DNA from: Phytohabitans aurantiacus
GTDB taxonomy: Bacteria; Actinomycetota; Actinomycetes; Mycobacteriales; Micromonosporaceae
Length of the DNA: 64,000 bases
NCBI RefSeq assembly: GCF_027923225.1
Contig: NZ_BSDI01000034.1
Location: 5,188-69,187, forward strand
Reading direction: 5' to 3'
The notes beneath the pieces are model-generated. The model saw only the letters and a list, made by a program, of their open reading frames with translations. It was not told the DNA's origin and did not search any database. A program made the position numbers and the translations under genes. This document shows positions 9,257 to 17,819 of the stretch, piece by piece. The number at the start of each line of letters is the position of its first letter. Positions within the stretch are counted from its first letter, which is position 1.

Positions 9257-10434
9257 CCCGCCACCTGCCCCGAGTCGGGCAGGTGCGGAGTGAGCCGGGT
9301 CAGCGTCTCGTCCAGGAACGCGGCGCTGATGTCGATGCCGGCGAACCGGCGCCCGAGTTGCAGCGCCGCCAGCCCGGTGGTGCCGGCGCCGCAGAACGGG
9401 TCCATGACGAGGCCGCCTTCGGGGCAGCCGGCGGCGATGGCCCGCAGCGGCAGGTCGAGCGGGAATGGGGCGACGTGCGCGCCCCGGTACGGGCGGGTGG
9501 CGATGCGCCACACGTCGCCGGGATTGCGACCGGCCGGGTGAGCGGCGGTGTGCGCGTGCCCGACAGGGCGCAGGTTGCCCGACCCGGCACCGGCCGCCAG
9601 CTCCCCGGTGTGCTTGTTCGCGCCGTACCTGCTGCTGCCTCGCCGCCGTCGGGTGGCGTCGACCCCACCGGTGAGTCCCTTGTGGACGCCGCCGATGATC
9701 CGTGTGCCGTCGGCGGCGTCCGGCCTGGCGAGCGGGACGCGGATGGGATCGAGGTCAAAGAAGTACCGCGGTGACTTGGTGAACAGGAACAGCAGTTCGT
9801 AGGTCGCCGACAGGCGGTCTCGCACCGACTCCGGCATCGGGTTCGACTTGGCCCACACCACCGCGTTCCGCAAGATCCAGCCCGAGGCTTGCAGGGCGAA
9901 CGCCGCCCGCCACGGGACCCCGAGCAGGTTCTTCGCCGGCAACGGCGCGGGCCGGCGACCGGCCGGCAGCTGGCGGCTGCCGGCGATCCCCCCGGTGGTG
10001 TCGTAGACGAGGCGGGTGCCGGCGCTGTAGCTGTCGCCGAGGTTCACCCAGCAGGTTCCGGTCGGGGCAAGCACCCGCCTGGCCTGGTCGAACACCGCGA
10101 CCAGATGGTCGAGGTAGTCGTCCAGGCTGGCTTCCAGCCCGTACTGCGGGTCGACCCACCGTGCCCGGCAGCGGGGGCAAGTCACGCCGTCGGCGCGGCG
10201 GGTGCGGCCCAGCAGATGAGGGCAGGCCGGGTCGCCACCGTCCCAGAGGCCGGTGCCGTAGTCCCGCAGGCCCCAAAAAGGTGGCGAGGTGACCAGGGCG
10301 TCGACGCTGCCGTTCGGCATCGCCGCCAGGACCTCGGCCGCGTCGCCCAAGTACAGCTCTACCGGCCCACGCTGCCAGTACCGGTAGCCGTCCAACGTGG
10401 ACGACTCGGGTGCGCGGTGACGATTACTGGTCAT
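9253..10434 (-). CDS. Site-specific DNA methyltransferase (N4-C/N6-A type)
   Basis: 393 residues, ATG at 10434 overlapping the end of the C5 methylase frame. The catalytic motif IV TSPPFW is at residues 49-54 and the AdoMet-binding motif DPFCGAGTT at about 345-353, so the order is IV before I, as in beta-class amino-methyltransferases. A CxxC pair near residues 73 and 93 suggests a zinc finger. Proteins like this are common in actinomycete phages and integrative elements, where they modify DNA of the element against host restriction. The target base and site cannot be told from sequence. Confidence 0.88.
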   Translation of the reverse strand: MTSNRHRAPESSTLDGYRYWQRGPVELYLGDAAEVLAAMPNGSVDALVTSPPFWGLRDYGTGLWDGGDPACPHLLGRTRRADGVTCPRCRARWVDPQYGLEASLDDYLDHLVAVFDQARRVLAPTGTCWVNLGDSYSAGTRLVYDTTGGIAGSRQLPAGRRPAPLPAKNLLGVPWRAAFALQASGWILRNAVVWAKSNPMPESVRDRLSATYELLFLFTKSPRYFFDLDPIRVPLARPDAADGTRIIGGVHKGLTGGVDATRRRRGSSRYGANKHTGELAAGAGSGNLRPVGHAHTAAHPAGRNPGDVWRIATRPYRGAHVAPFPLDLPLRAIAAGCPEGGLVMDPFCGAGTTGLAALQLGRRFAGIDISAAFLDETLTRLTPHLPDSGQVAG

Positions 10435-11816
10435 CGGGCACCGCCCACCGGTGCGGACATAGCAGCAGCCGCAACGCGACCGCGGCCTGTTGCGGGACGA
10501 CGCCGTTGCCGAGCACCTTCAGGGCGAGGGTGCGCGGCAACCCCAGCGCCGGGTCGGTCACCCAGCCGGCCGGTAGCCCCATCAGCCACTCGACGAACGG
10601 CGGCGCCAGCACGGGCTTGCCGTGGGTCCCGGGCTGGGTCGGGTCCGGGACCGGCCGGCCGAGCAGGGCCTCCCAGCGGGCGACCGCGTCGGCGTAGATG
10701 CCCCACCGGGCCGCATCCGGCACCGGCCCGGCCGTGCTGGCCGGGTCGGGCAGGAGGGCAGTGACGGTAGTGCGCAAGTTCGACCCGCCGCCGGTGCGCA
10801 CGCCCGGGCCTCGGCCGTCGGACACGGTCGGGGTGGGCAGCACCTTGGCGACCTGGACCGCCGCCGAGGGTAGGGTCAGGTCCCCGTGCGATCCCCGCTG
10901 CCCGGGACAGCCTTTCGCACCGTCGCTGGCCCGGGGAGTGGGAAGCAGCCGGGCGGCGTCGGTCAACGTACGACCGGCGTGCCCGGAGAGCGGCGCGGTC
11001 CGCCCGGCGGTGGCGTTCGCCGAGGAGCGGGAGTCCGCCACCGTGGGGGTTGGCAGCAGGGTGCCGGGGGTGAGTTGTTCGCGGACCAGTTGCGGCAGGC
11101 TCGGCCGGCGGGCCGCCCCCGGCGAGGGTGACCGGTTGGAGCCGGCGGACGCGGCGGTGGGGGTGGGTAGCAGGGCGTGGCGGCTGCCGCCGGGTTCGAC
11201 CAGGTCGGGCAGGCCGCGTTGCATGCCTGGGCCTTTGCCGTCACGGGCGCAGGGCGTCGGCAGGGTCCGCATCGCCTGCGTGGAGGTTGGCCCGGACGGC
11301 CAGCAGGAACAGCCGGTCGCGTCGGTGGGCGGCGCCGATGTCGGATGCGCGTAGGCATAGCCAGCTCGTGTCGTACCCGAGCGCGGCCAGGTCGGCGTGG
11401 ACGACGTCGAGGCCTCGGCGGAGGAGCGCGGCCACGTTTTCCACAAAGACGTATGCCGGTTGTAGTGCGCGAACAGCGTCGGCGACGGCTGTCCACAGGC
11501 TGCTGTGGACACCGGCGATGCCGACCCGCTTGCCGGCGTTGGAGATGTCCTGGCAGGGGAATCCGGCGGTGACGATATCGACCGGTTCGACCGTGGCCCA
11601 GTCGACGGTACGGATGTCGCCGAGGTTCGCGACATCGGGCCAGTGGTGGCCCAAGACGGTGCTGGCGTGCGGGTCGGTTTCGGCGTACCAGGCGAGCCGG
11701 CCGCCGAGCACCAGTTCGACGGCGAGGTCGAGGCCGCCGAACCCGGTGCACAGCGATCCGATCCGCAGTCCCGCGCCGGATGGTTCGGGGTGGCGGGCCA
11801 AGTGGGCACTGTTCAC
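10424..11816 (-). pseudogene. C5-cytosine DNA methyltransferase, frameshifted
   Basis: GTG at 11816 overlaps the stop of the upstream gene (GTGA). The first frame carries LRIGSLCTGFGGLDLAVE (motif I), GFPCQDIS (motif IV with the catalytic Cys), FVENVAALL (motif VI) and AHRRDRLFLLA (motif VIII) and stops at 11241. Conserved C-terminal sequence continues in another frame from about 11270: TLPTPCARDGKG, LLPTPTVSDG, PPFVEWLMGLPAGWVTD and KVLGNGVVPQQA, ending at 10424. The enzyme is thus whole apart from one indel between about 11265 and 11285. I saw no obvious slippery heptamer, so an inactivated gene or a sequence error is more likely than programmed shifting. Confidence 0.8.
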
Positions 11817-12718
11817 GCCACCCCCCGCCCGGCCGTCGCGGCGCCGGCGTCCGCAGGCTCCGGCGGGACCGCGTCGACCGACTCGCTGGGGTGCGGGCAG
11901 GTGAACGGTCCGCACCCCGGCGCGTCATCGGGCGAGCGCCGGGCACGGGGACGCAGGACCACCTGGTCGAGGGGCACCCGCTGCGCGTGCAGGTAGAACC
12001 GGCCGCGCAACGGTTGCCCGTCGGCGTTGGCCCGCGCTGACCCGTGCCGGATCGCGTTGTCGAAGTCGACGGCGTCCGCCCACTCGGCCGGACTTGCGGC
12101 CTTGAGGTCGGCCCAGAACCCGTCGTCGTGGAACGGGCACCCGATACAGCTCGACTTCGGGGTGTCGCCCAAGCCGTGCTCGGCCAGGTAGGCGACACAG
12201 TCCTCCCGCCGCCATTTACGGTCCAGCAGCGGGAAGACGTGCCGTATGTAGCGCACGTCCGAGTCCCGCGCCCTGACTACCTCATCGAGGGAGATGCCGA
12301 TCGCGACTTCGGCGTATACCCCGTCCGGGACCCGGATCGGGTGCGGGTAGCCGAGCCTGCGGCGCACCTCCCGCTTGATGGGTTTGATCTTGTATTCGTT
12401 GGTGCATTGCCGCCTGGCCATGCCTTTCTCGCCGTTGGGGCCGAGCGAGAAGAGAGGCATTGAGGCGAACCGGTGGGCCGGGTCGAGGGCGTCGGAGCGG
12501 ATGTTGCCGCCCGCGACCCGCACGACCGGGATGCCGGCGCGCTGCGCGATGCCGGTCATCCGCTCGAGATGCCGGTAGACCGCCTGCGGCTCCCAGCCGG
12601 TGTCCGAGAAGACGGCGGCGTCGAACCTGGGGATCGTGCCGTGGGCCGCCAGGAGCAGGCAGGTGGAGCTTTGTACCCCGGCACCAAGCGACAACAGTCG
12701 AATCGTCGGTTGGGTCAC
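11813..12718 (-). CDS. PP-loop / PAPS-reductase-like protein
   Basis: 301 residues, GTG at 12718 overlapping the upstream stop (GTGA). The N-terminus RLLSLGAGVQSST is the PP-loop of ATP pyrophosphatases related to PAPS reductase. RRQCTNEYKIKPIKREV and SSCIGCPFHDDGFW give further family landmarks, with Cys residues that could hold a metal or sulfur. Relatives are widespread in actinophages. DndC of DNA phosphorothioation also belongs to this superfamily, but no other dnd gene is here. Lying inside a run of DNA methyltransferases with shared start/stop codons, it probably acts on nucleic acid; that is inference. The last 25 residues are Pro/Ala-rich. Confidence 0.7.
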   Translation of the reverse strand: MTQPTIRLLSLGAGVQSSTCLLLAAHGTIPRFDAAVFSDTGWEPQAVYRHLERMTGIAQRAGIPVVRVAGGNIRSDALDPAHRFASMPLFSLGPNGEKGMARRQCTNEYKIKPIKREVRRRLGYPHPIRVPDGVYAEVAIGISLDEVVRARDSDVRYIRHVFPLLDRKWRREDCVAYLAEHGLGDTPKSSCIGCPFHDDGFWADLKAASPAEWADAVDFDNAIRHGSARANADGQPLRGRFYLHAQRVPLDQVVLRPRARRSPDDAPGCGPFTCPHPSESVDAVPPEPADAGAATAGRGVA

Positions 12719-13695
12719 CCGGCATCCCCCTCCCCCGTGGGCTGGGGGAGCGATTTGGCCAGGACGATCACGTCCTCGTGGGCGATCAGGTGCATCGGCA
12801 CCCCGGCCGTCCTGGCCTTACGCACGGCGGAGAGCTGGAAGAAGCTCGGCCGGGCGATCAGCCGCCCGCCACGGACAGCGGCCAGCAGCGCCACGCACCG
12901 CTCGACCGGGACCAGACCAGCGGCAATCCCGGCGCCGATGACCGCCGACGGCAGGTCGACCAGCTCGCCGCGCTTGCGCCACGGCCGGGCGGTCACCACG
13001 ACCACCCCGCCGGGCTTGAGCAGGGTGGCGCAGCCGGCCAGGATCTCGGCGAACCCCTCGGCCAGGCCGGGCAGGTCCCGGTAGGCCAGGTTGCCCCTGT
13101 CGGTGCCGTCGTTGTAGGTGTTGTCGGACTTGTGCACACCGGCGCCGGCCTCGGGCCGGACCAGGCCGTGCACGGTCGGCCCGTACGGCGGCGAAGTCAC
13201 GACGAGGGACACCTGGCCGGCCAGCGCGGCCGGCAGCAGGCTGGTCATGCGGGTCGCGTCGCCGCGCACCACCGACGCCCGCCCGGTGGCACCCTGCCGG
13301 TGGGCGTGGGCGACGTTCGCGTCTGCGATATCGCTCCATTTGGACTCGTACTCGACGCCGATCGCGTCCCGGCCCAGATGCGCCGCCTCGACCAGCGTGG
13401 TGCCGATCCCGCACATCGGGTCGAGCACGAGGTCGCCGGGCGAGGTGTACGAGGTGATGGCGTGCGCGGCGATCGCCGGCAGCATCCGCGCCGGGTGCCG
13501 GACCGAGTCGGGTACGTACCGGCCGCGGCGCTGCATTGGTCCGGTCAGTTGGGCGGTGGCCCAGACCGACAGCTGGCCCGGCTCGGCGACGGCATCACGG
13601 CGCGCACCGCGGCCAGCGCCGGTCTTCGGCGTGTTCTGGCTGCGGTCGTTGTCGTCCGGGTCGGGTGTGCCGACCAGGGTGATGGTCCTAGGCAC
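12715..13695 (-). CDS. DNA methyltransferase (TRM11-like/N6-adenine type)
   Basis: 326 residues from GTG 13695, which overlaps the preceding stop; the frame is open further upstream but that part only shadows the neighbour. Motif I is LDPMCGIGTTLVEAA, followed by GRDAIGVEYESKW (motif II/III region), then VVTSPPYGP (motif IV) and LLKPGGVVVVTARPW (motif VI-like). Motif order I then IV differs from the 393-residue enzyme downstream, so the operon carries two different amino-methyltransferase architectures. Target not known. Confidence 0.85.
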   Translation of the reverse strand: MPRTITLVGTPDPDDNDRSQNTPKTGAGRGARRDAVAEPGQLSVWATAQLTGPMQRRGRYVPDSVRHPARMLPAIAAHAITSYTSPGDLVLDPMCGIGTTLVEAAHLGRDAIGVEYESKWSDIADANVAHAHRQGATGRASVVRGDATRMTSLLPAALAGQVSLVVTSPPYGPTVHGLVRPEAGAGVHKSDNTYNDGTDRGNLAYRDLPGLAEGFAEILAGCATLLKPGGVVVVTARPWRKRGELVDLPSAVIGAGIAAGLVPVERCVALLAAVRGGRLIARPSFFQLSAVRKARTAGVPMHLIAHEDVIVLAKSLPQPTGEGDAG

Positions 13696-14623
13696 GGGCG
13701 CCACCACCCCGCCGGCGCCGCCGGGTGGGCGGACGGGTCTGGCTGAACACGAAGCAGTCGGCGTGCACCCGCACGTGCGCGACCGCCCACCGTTGGCCGT
13801 CCTGGCCGGCCGCGAGGGCGAGCAGTTCCTCGTCGGTGGCGAAGTAGGTGAACGCCTCGCCGTCGGCGTCGGCGCCGACGGCGACGATGTGCTGCAGGTA
13901 GCCGAGCCCGGCGGCGGAGGCCGCCGCGACCAGCGGACGGAAGTCCTCCGGCGTGGCGGGCTTACCGACCGGGGTGCCGACCACCAGGACAAGGCAGCCG
14001 CCCGGGCGCAGCAGCTGCGCGCAGGCGGCGAGGAGCCAGGCCAGACGGACGCGGTTGGCCGCCTCGCCCGACTCGTCGAGGGGCCAGCAGGCGACCACCA
14101 GGCTGGTGACGCCGGCGACGCTGGCATCCGGGGGCAGGGCGGTGACCGGCGGGCCGGCCGGCGGGAGTGCTGGGTCGGTGAGGTCGTCGCCGAACCAGGC
14201 GGCCAGGTCTGGCGGCTCCGGCCCGTCCAGGTCGGCCCCGATCTCGTTGTCGAGGTCGGTGTCGGTCTCGTTGTCTGGCTCGGCGCCCGGCGGGGTGGCC
14301 GGACCGATGATCAGCGAAGCGGCGTCGGTGAACCACGCCTTGTGGTGCCGGCGCCCGCCGCGCTGACATGCGGCGGTCAGGGCGTGACCGTCGGACAGGT
14401 CGACGACCGCCTCACCGGGGCGGCTGTAGGCGGCGACCAGTCGGTAGGCCAGTCGGTTGGGGATGGTGGTGGTGGGGTCGTCGCCGCTGCGGGCGGTACG
14501 CCACACGGTGATCGGCACCGGCGGGTCGCCGGCGACCAGATCAACCAGAACAGTCGGGTCGGCGCCGCCGGTGTGGGCCGGTTCGCCGTGGGGCTGCGGG
14601 GTGTGCGGTGTGGATCGACTCAT
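13688..14623 (-). CDS. Methyltransferase-like protein, probably catalytically dead
   Basis: 311 residues from ATG 14623. The fold outline resembles a DNA methyltransferase: AVVDLSDGHALTAACQRGG where motif I would be, and LLRPGGCLVLVVGTPVG like a motif near the end of the AdoMet domain. The glycine-rich DPxxGxG motif and a DPPY/SPPY tetrapeptide are missing; in their place is VACWPLDESG. It is the first gene of the modification operon and overlaps the active-looking methylase by 8 bp, so it may be a specificity or regulatory partner. A degenerate copy of no function is the alternative. Confidence 0.5.
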   Translation of the reverse strand: MSRSTPHTPQPHGEPAHTGGADPTVLVDLVAGDPPVPITVWRTARSGDDPTTTIPNRLAYRLVAAYSRPGEAVVDLSDGHALTAACQRGGRRHHKAWFTDAASLIIGPATPPGAEPDNETDTDLDNEIGADLDGPEPPDLAAWFGDDLTDPALPPAGPPVTALPPDASVAGVTSLVVACWPLDESGEAANRVRLAWLLAACAQLLRPGGCLVLVVGTPVGKPATPEDFRPLVAAASAAGLGYLQHIVAVGADADGEAFTYFATDEELLALAAGQDGQRWAVAHVRVHADCFVFSQTRPPTRRRRRGGGARA

Positions 14624-14650
14624 GCGATGTCGGCTCCGCGCCGCGCCGTG

Positions 14651-14710
14651 ATGCGCTGACACCCACCAACCGGGGCTTGTCAGATGGGACGAACATCCCC
14701 GGATCTGACA
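14651..14710 (-). promoter_or_regulatory. Upstream element A, shared with the transfer operon
   Basis: Read on the minus strand this contains TGTCAGATCC, then TGTTCGTCCCATCTGACAA, a three-base gap and CCGGTTGGTGGGTG. The same blocks with the same spacing occur on the plus strand at 17041-17118 before the T4SS operon. Here it lies 30-90 bp upstream of ATG 14623, so it is a good candidate for the promoter/operator of the modification operon. Confidence 0.6.
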
Positions 14711-14925
14711 ACCGCGATTCGCGTCTGACAAGGCCGCCGAAAGGCCATGACAGCCCGGTTGTGTCCCGATATTTGGTGGGAGTGTTGTGGGCAAGGCGGA
14801 CCGCTGCTGTCAGCCGGCGAACGCCTCGAGCGGCCGCGCTGTCAGATCCGTGGCCGCTCGCGGCATCGAGCGGCCACCACTGTCGGTAACCGACGGGACA
14901 GCGCGGTGGGATGTGCCGGCATGTT

Positions 14926-15175
14926 CGGCACTTCGGGTCCACCGCGGTTTCGTGGCTCACCGCGAAGTGCCGGCACCTTCCTGCGGGCGGTGCCGGTCGG
15001 GCTCGGCAGTTCGGCACTGCCGCTGGCACTGAGGCACTTTCGGCAGTTCGGCACTGCCACGGCAGTCGTCGCTGGGCAGTGCCGTCGGCACTTGTGGCCA
15101 CTCGCCAGCGCCGTGGCGGTTCGGACCTTCGACGGGCCGAACTGCCGAATGCGCCGGAACTGCGCACGGCAGTCC
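14926..15175. repeat. Iteron-like array of GGCACT/GGCAGT hexamers
   Basis: The words CGGCACT, GGCAGT and their complements recur about every 10-25 bp, for example near 14926, 14966, 15004, 15012, 15025, 15041, 15047, 15061, 15074, 15085, 15139 and 15168; several pairs form short inverted repeats such as GGCAGTTCGGCACTGCC. The same hexamer reappears inside the next gene (15836-15905), where it encodes a Gly-Thr-rich linker. It could be an iteron-type origin or a second operator set. Confidence 0.45.
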
Positions 15176-15679
15176 AACCAGAGCGGCGCCGCCGCGGGCG
15201 CCGGTGTTACGGCGCCGACATCGATCGCGGCGTGAAGGTAGCACCGGGCCAGGTGTACCAGGGAGATCGAAGGTGCCGGGTGCAGCGGACGGTTCTGACA
15301 GGGGCGTGTTTGTCAGAGCCTTGTCAGATCGGGCCTCCGGCCGCGGCTGGGCTTTCCCAGAGCCTAATCAGCTCCGTCGCGCCTGTTCGGCGGCGGCTGC
15401 CATCCGCGCCCGGCGGCGGACGCCGAGCCGGGTGCGGAAAGTCTGACAGTGCAGCTCGCGGCCGGTTTTCAACACGTAGAAAGTCTCTGACAGCCGACGC
15501 GCTGTCAGATTTTTATTCCTGACAGTCGATGTCTGTCAGATTCGTTGGGCGTACCGCGTAGTGGGCGAAAACCGCCGTTGACCTGCTCTGTCAGACCGCT
15601 GTCAGAGGGCCGTGGCGCACTAGGGCCGACCGCCGCGCCTGCGGCACCTCCCACTGCATTCGGTTTGGAGCCCATCCCC

Positions 15680-16753
15680 ATGAGCGAGTCCGACCTCCAC
15701 GACGACTGGCCGGCGTCCGCGCTGCAGGCCGCCGACAAAGCGTTCGCGGCGTTGACTATCGACCCGGCACCGCTGACCCTCGACTGCGCGGCGCTGATCG
15801 CCGACGGCGCTTCCTCCTGCGGGACTGCCGGAACGGCAGACGCCGGCACTGCCGCATCCGGCACTTCTGGCACTTCCGGGACCGGCACTTACGGCACTGC
15901 CGAGTCCGATGTTCGCCGCACGACCGCCGCCGGATGCGCCGACCCAACCGCCGGCAGTTTCAGCGCGTCGGCACCATCCGGCAATGACCTTGATGTGCCG
16001 CCCGACGAGGTGCCGTTGCCGGCACTGCGGGACTGGCTGATGGCACATCCAAACGCCTACACCGCCCGTGACGCTGTGTGGCGGGAGCTGATCCGCCGTG
16101 CCCGGCAGGGCAAGCCAGAGTGGGTGATCGCCGCCGTCGGGATGGCCATGCCGGCACTGGTCGCCATGGCCGGCACCCTCGCCGCCGGGTACCGCGGCGA
16201 GGCGGCCGACATCGACGCGGAGGTCCTGACCGGGTTCCTGGAGGCCCTGCGCGGCGGCGTGGACCCGGCCCGCGACGCCCCGCACGCCAGCCTGTGCTTC
16301 GCCGCCTGGCGCGCCGGCCGGGAACTGCGCCTAGCCCAGCAGCGGTACCTGCTCGTGGAAGACATCGAACACGCGGCCGCCACGTCCCGCCTGCCATGCC
16401 AGCCGTACGGGCACGTCGACCTACTGGTCTACCGCGCGCAGGCCCTCGGGCTCATCGACAGCGAAGACGTCGAGCCGTACATCGCGATCCGTCTGGGCCG
16501 GCGCACTCCCGAACTGGTCGCCGAGGCCCAAGGCATCGACCTGGACATGCTGCGGATGCGCCTCAACCGCGCCGACACCCGCCTCGCGTGGGCGCTCAAC
16601 ACCGGCATCCTCACCGGACCGTTCTCCCCCCAGGTGCGCGAGGAACTGGCCAAACGCCACGACACACGCACCAAGATCCGGGCGGGCAAGGCCGCCGCGG
16701 CACGCCGCGGCGGCCGGCGTCCCCGGACCAGCCCCGCCGCCGCGGCGGCCTGA
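15680..16753 (+). CDS. Sigma-70-like or HTH regulatory protein of the conjugative element
   Basis: 357 residues from ATG 15680. Residues 45-85 form a low-complexity Gly/Thr/Ser/Ala linker. After it, residues 115-210 (WRELIRRARQGKPEW, then MPALVAMAGTLAAGY, DIDAEVLTGFLEALR) resemble the helical core region 2 of sigma factors. The stretch AIRLGRRTPELVAEAQGIDL, followed by DMLRMRLNRAD, resembles a region-4 helix-turn-helix. The C-terminus is a basic Arg/Ala tail. It sits between two divergently placed control elements and just before the transfer operon, so a regulatory role is plausible. The similarity is weak; a plain DNA-binding protein is equally possible. Confidence 0.45.
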   Translation: MSESDLHDDWPASALQAADKAFAALTIDPAPLTLDCAALIADGASSCGTAGTADAGTAASGTSGTSGTGTYGTAESDVRRTTAAGCADPTAGSFSASAPSGNDLDVPPDEVPLPALRDWLMAHPNAYTARDAVWRELIRRARQGKPEWVIAAVGMAMPALVAMAGTLAAGYRGEAADIDAEVLTGFLEALRGGVDPARDAPHASLCFAAWRAGRELRLAQQRYLLVEDIEHAAATSRLPCQPYGHVDLLVYRAQALGLIDSEDVEPYIAIRLGRRTPELVAEAQGIDLDMLRMRLNRADTRLAWALNTGILTGPFSPQVREELAKRHDTRTKIRAGKAAAARRGGRRPRTSPAAAAA

Positions 16754-17408
16754 ACGACCAGCTTCCCTACCCGTCCTGTCCTCGGCGGGCCCGGCGCGAC
16801 CACCGCGCCGGGCCCGTCGCTATGCCTGGGCCAGCCATGTCAGCCGCCGCGTGTCAGCCGCTGCCCGCTGGGCGGATGCGCACACCGCAGCACGTGAGCA
16901 CCGACCGCAGCCACCTACTGTCGGGTGCTCCTGGTCTGACACAGAATCTGACAGCCGATCTGACAGGCGCGATTGTCGCGCCGCTGATCGCCGATTCCGG
17001 GCCCGCGCGCCGATCCCCGGATACGCCAATTGACCTGCACTGTCAGATCCCTGAATGCCCTTGCCAGATCGCAGGGTGTTCGCCACATCTGTCAAAGACC
17101 GGTTGGTGGGTGCAGCGGTTCTCGTCGGCGCCATCCAAGGCCCGGTCCCCGGGGACGCTGCCCGCCGTCGGGCTAGTCGGAGGCACGCGCGTCTCGTGTG
17201 CCCCGGGTGCCGCGCCCCTTTTGATGCGCTGACACCACATCGAAACCGCCAACCCGCCAAGGGAGGACGAGCTCCTCCCGGGGATCACCACGCGGTTCGC
17301 CCGTTCACCTCCCGCCATGACCGGCGGCGGACCCCTATCCGTCTTACGGCATTCGCCCCAGCTGCCCGCACCCGCCCAGGTGCGGCACGGGGCGGGAGGT
17401 GAACCCCA
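16754..17408. promoter_or_regulatory. Control region upstream of the T4SS operon
   Basis: 655 bp without a supported gene. Seven CTGACA/TGTCAG motifs lie at about 16839, 16852, 16936, 16948, 16961, 17041 and 17230, the middle three spaced 12-13 bp apart, a little over one helical turn. The conserved upstream element B is at 17041-17118. From 17240 to 17408 I see only GC-rich sequence and a weak GGGAGG at 17394-17399 before the pilin gene. Confidence 0.55.
17041..17118 (+). promoter_or_regulatory. Upstream element B, shared with the modification operon
   Basis: TGTCAGATCC begins the element; 23 extra bases follow, then TGTTCGCCACATCTGTCAA, three bases and CCGGTTGGTGGGTG. Apart from the extra segment it matches element A (14651-14710, opposite strand) in content and spacing. 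It points toward the pilin gene 290 bp downstream. Shared elements at the head of two divergent operons suggest one regulator for both. Confidence 0.6.
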
Positions 17409-17819
17409 ATGTCCCGCACGCGAGTTCCGCGCGCTCTCACATTCCTGTTCCGTCGCGCCGCACGGCGGCGCCTCACCTGGGCTCGGGCCGGCGCTATCGC
17501 CGTACACCTGGCCACCATCGTGCTCCTGGTCTCGGTGCCCGCAGCGGCGTTCGCAGACCCGGGCACCCCCGTCAACCTGGCGGCCAACAGCCTGCCCGTC
17601 GTCATCGACAAGCTCCAGGACTGGATCATGGGACTCCTGGCCGCGATAGCCACCTTGTTCCTCGTTCTGGCCGGGGTCTACTGGGCCACCGCGGGCGGCG
17701 ATCCCGCCCAGGTCGACAAGGCCAAAGGGGCGGGCAAGAACGCTCTGATCGGCTACGGCCTGGCGGTGTTGGCCCCGGTCCTGCTCGAGGTCGTGCAGGG
17801 CATCGTCGGGAAGCCGTGA
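17409..17819 (+). CDS. VirB2/TrbC-like pilin subunit
   Basis: 136 residues from ATG 17409. A long basic N-terminus (nine Arg in the first 27) precedes a hydrophobic signal segment ending in VPAAAFADPG, a likely signal-peptidase site. The mature part has two membrane helices (IMGLLAAIATLFLVLAGVYW and GLAVLAPVLLEVVQGIVG) separated by a short charged loop with AGGDPAQVDKAKGAGKNAL. This is the layout of VirB2/TrbC pilins of Gram-positive conjugation systems. It is first in an operon with TGATG, ATGA and GTGA overlaps through to the coupling protein. Confidence 0.75.
   Translation: MSRTRVPRALTFLFRRAARRRLTWARAGAIAVHLATIVLLVSVPAAAFADPGTPVNLAANSLPVVIDKLQDWIMGLLAAIATLFLVLAGVYWATAGGDPAQVDKAKGAGKNALIGYGLAVLAPVLLEVVQGIVGKP

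Larger units (their letters stand above)
14624..15679. promoter_or_regulatory. 1-kb divergent control region with many CTGACA/TGTCAG motifs
   Basis: No gene is supported here. It lies between the start of the minus-strand modification operon and the sigma-like gene on the plus strand. I count 16 copies of CTGACA or its complement TGTCAG, usually as TCTGACAG or CTGTCAGA, at about 14656, 14678, 14705, 14725, 14808, 14839, 15295, 15311, 15322, 15443, 15487, 15502, 15520, 15534, 15590 and 15602. The densest group is 15485-15609, just before the sigma-like gene. The near-palindromic TCTG(A/T)CAGA looks like a binding site for a dimeric regulator. A second repeat (GGCACT type) fills 14.92-15.17 kb. 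Confidence 0.6.

Noticed and set aside
11241..11300. Programmed frameshift in the C5 methylase
   Set aside because: No slippery heptamer in phase near the join, unlike the IS5 transposase; mutation or error is simpler.
10963..12198. Minus-strand Arg-rich frame across the PP-loop and C5 methylase genes
   Set aside because: Shadow frame; conserved motifs lie in the frames annotated.
14926..15175. CRISPR array
   Set aside because: Repeats are only 6-7 bp with irregular spacing and there are no cas genes.
15180..15522. Open frame in the control region (Arg/Ser-rich)
   Set aside because: No ribosome binding site, no domain, and it runs through repeat arrays.
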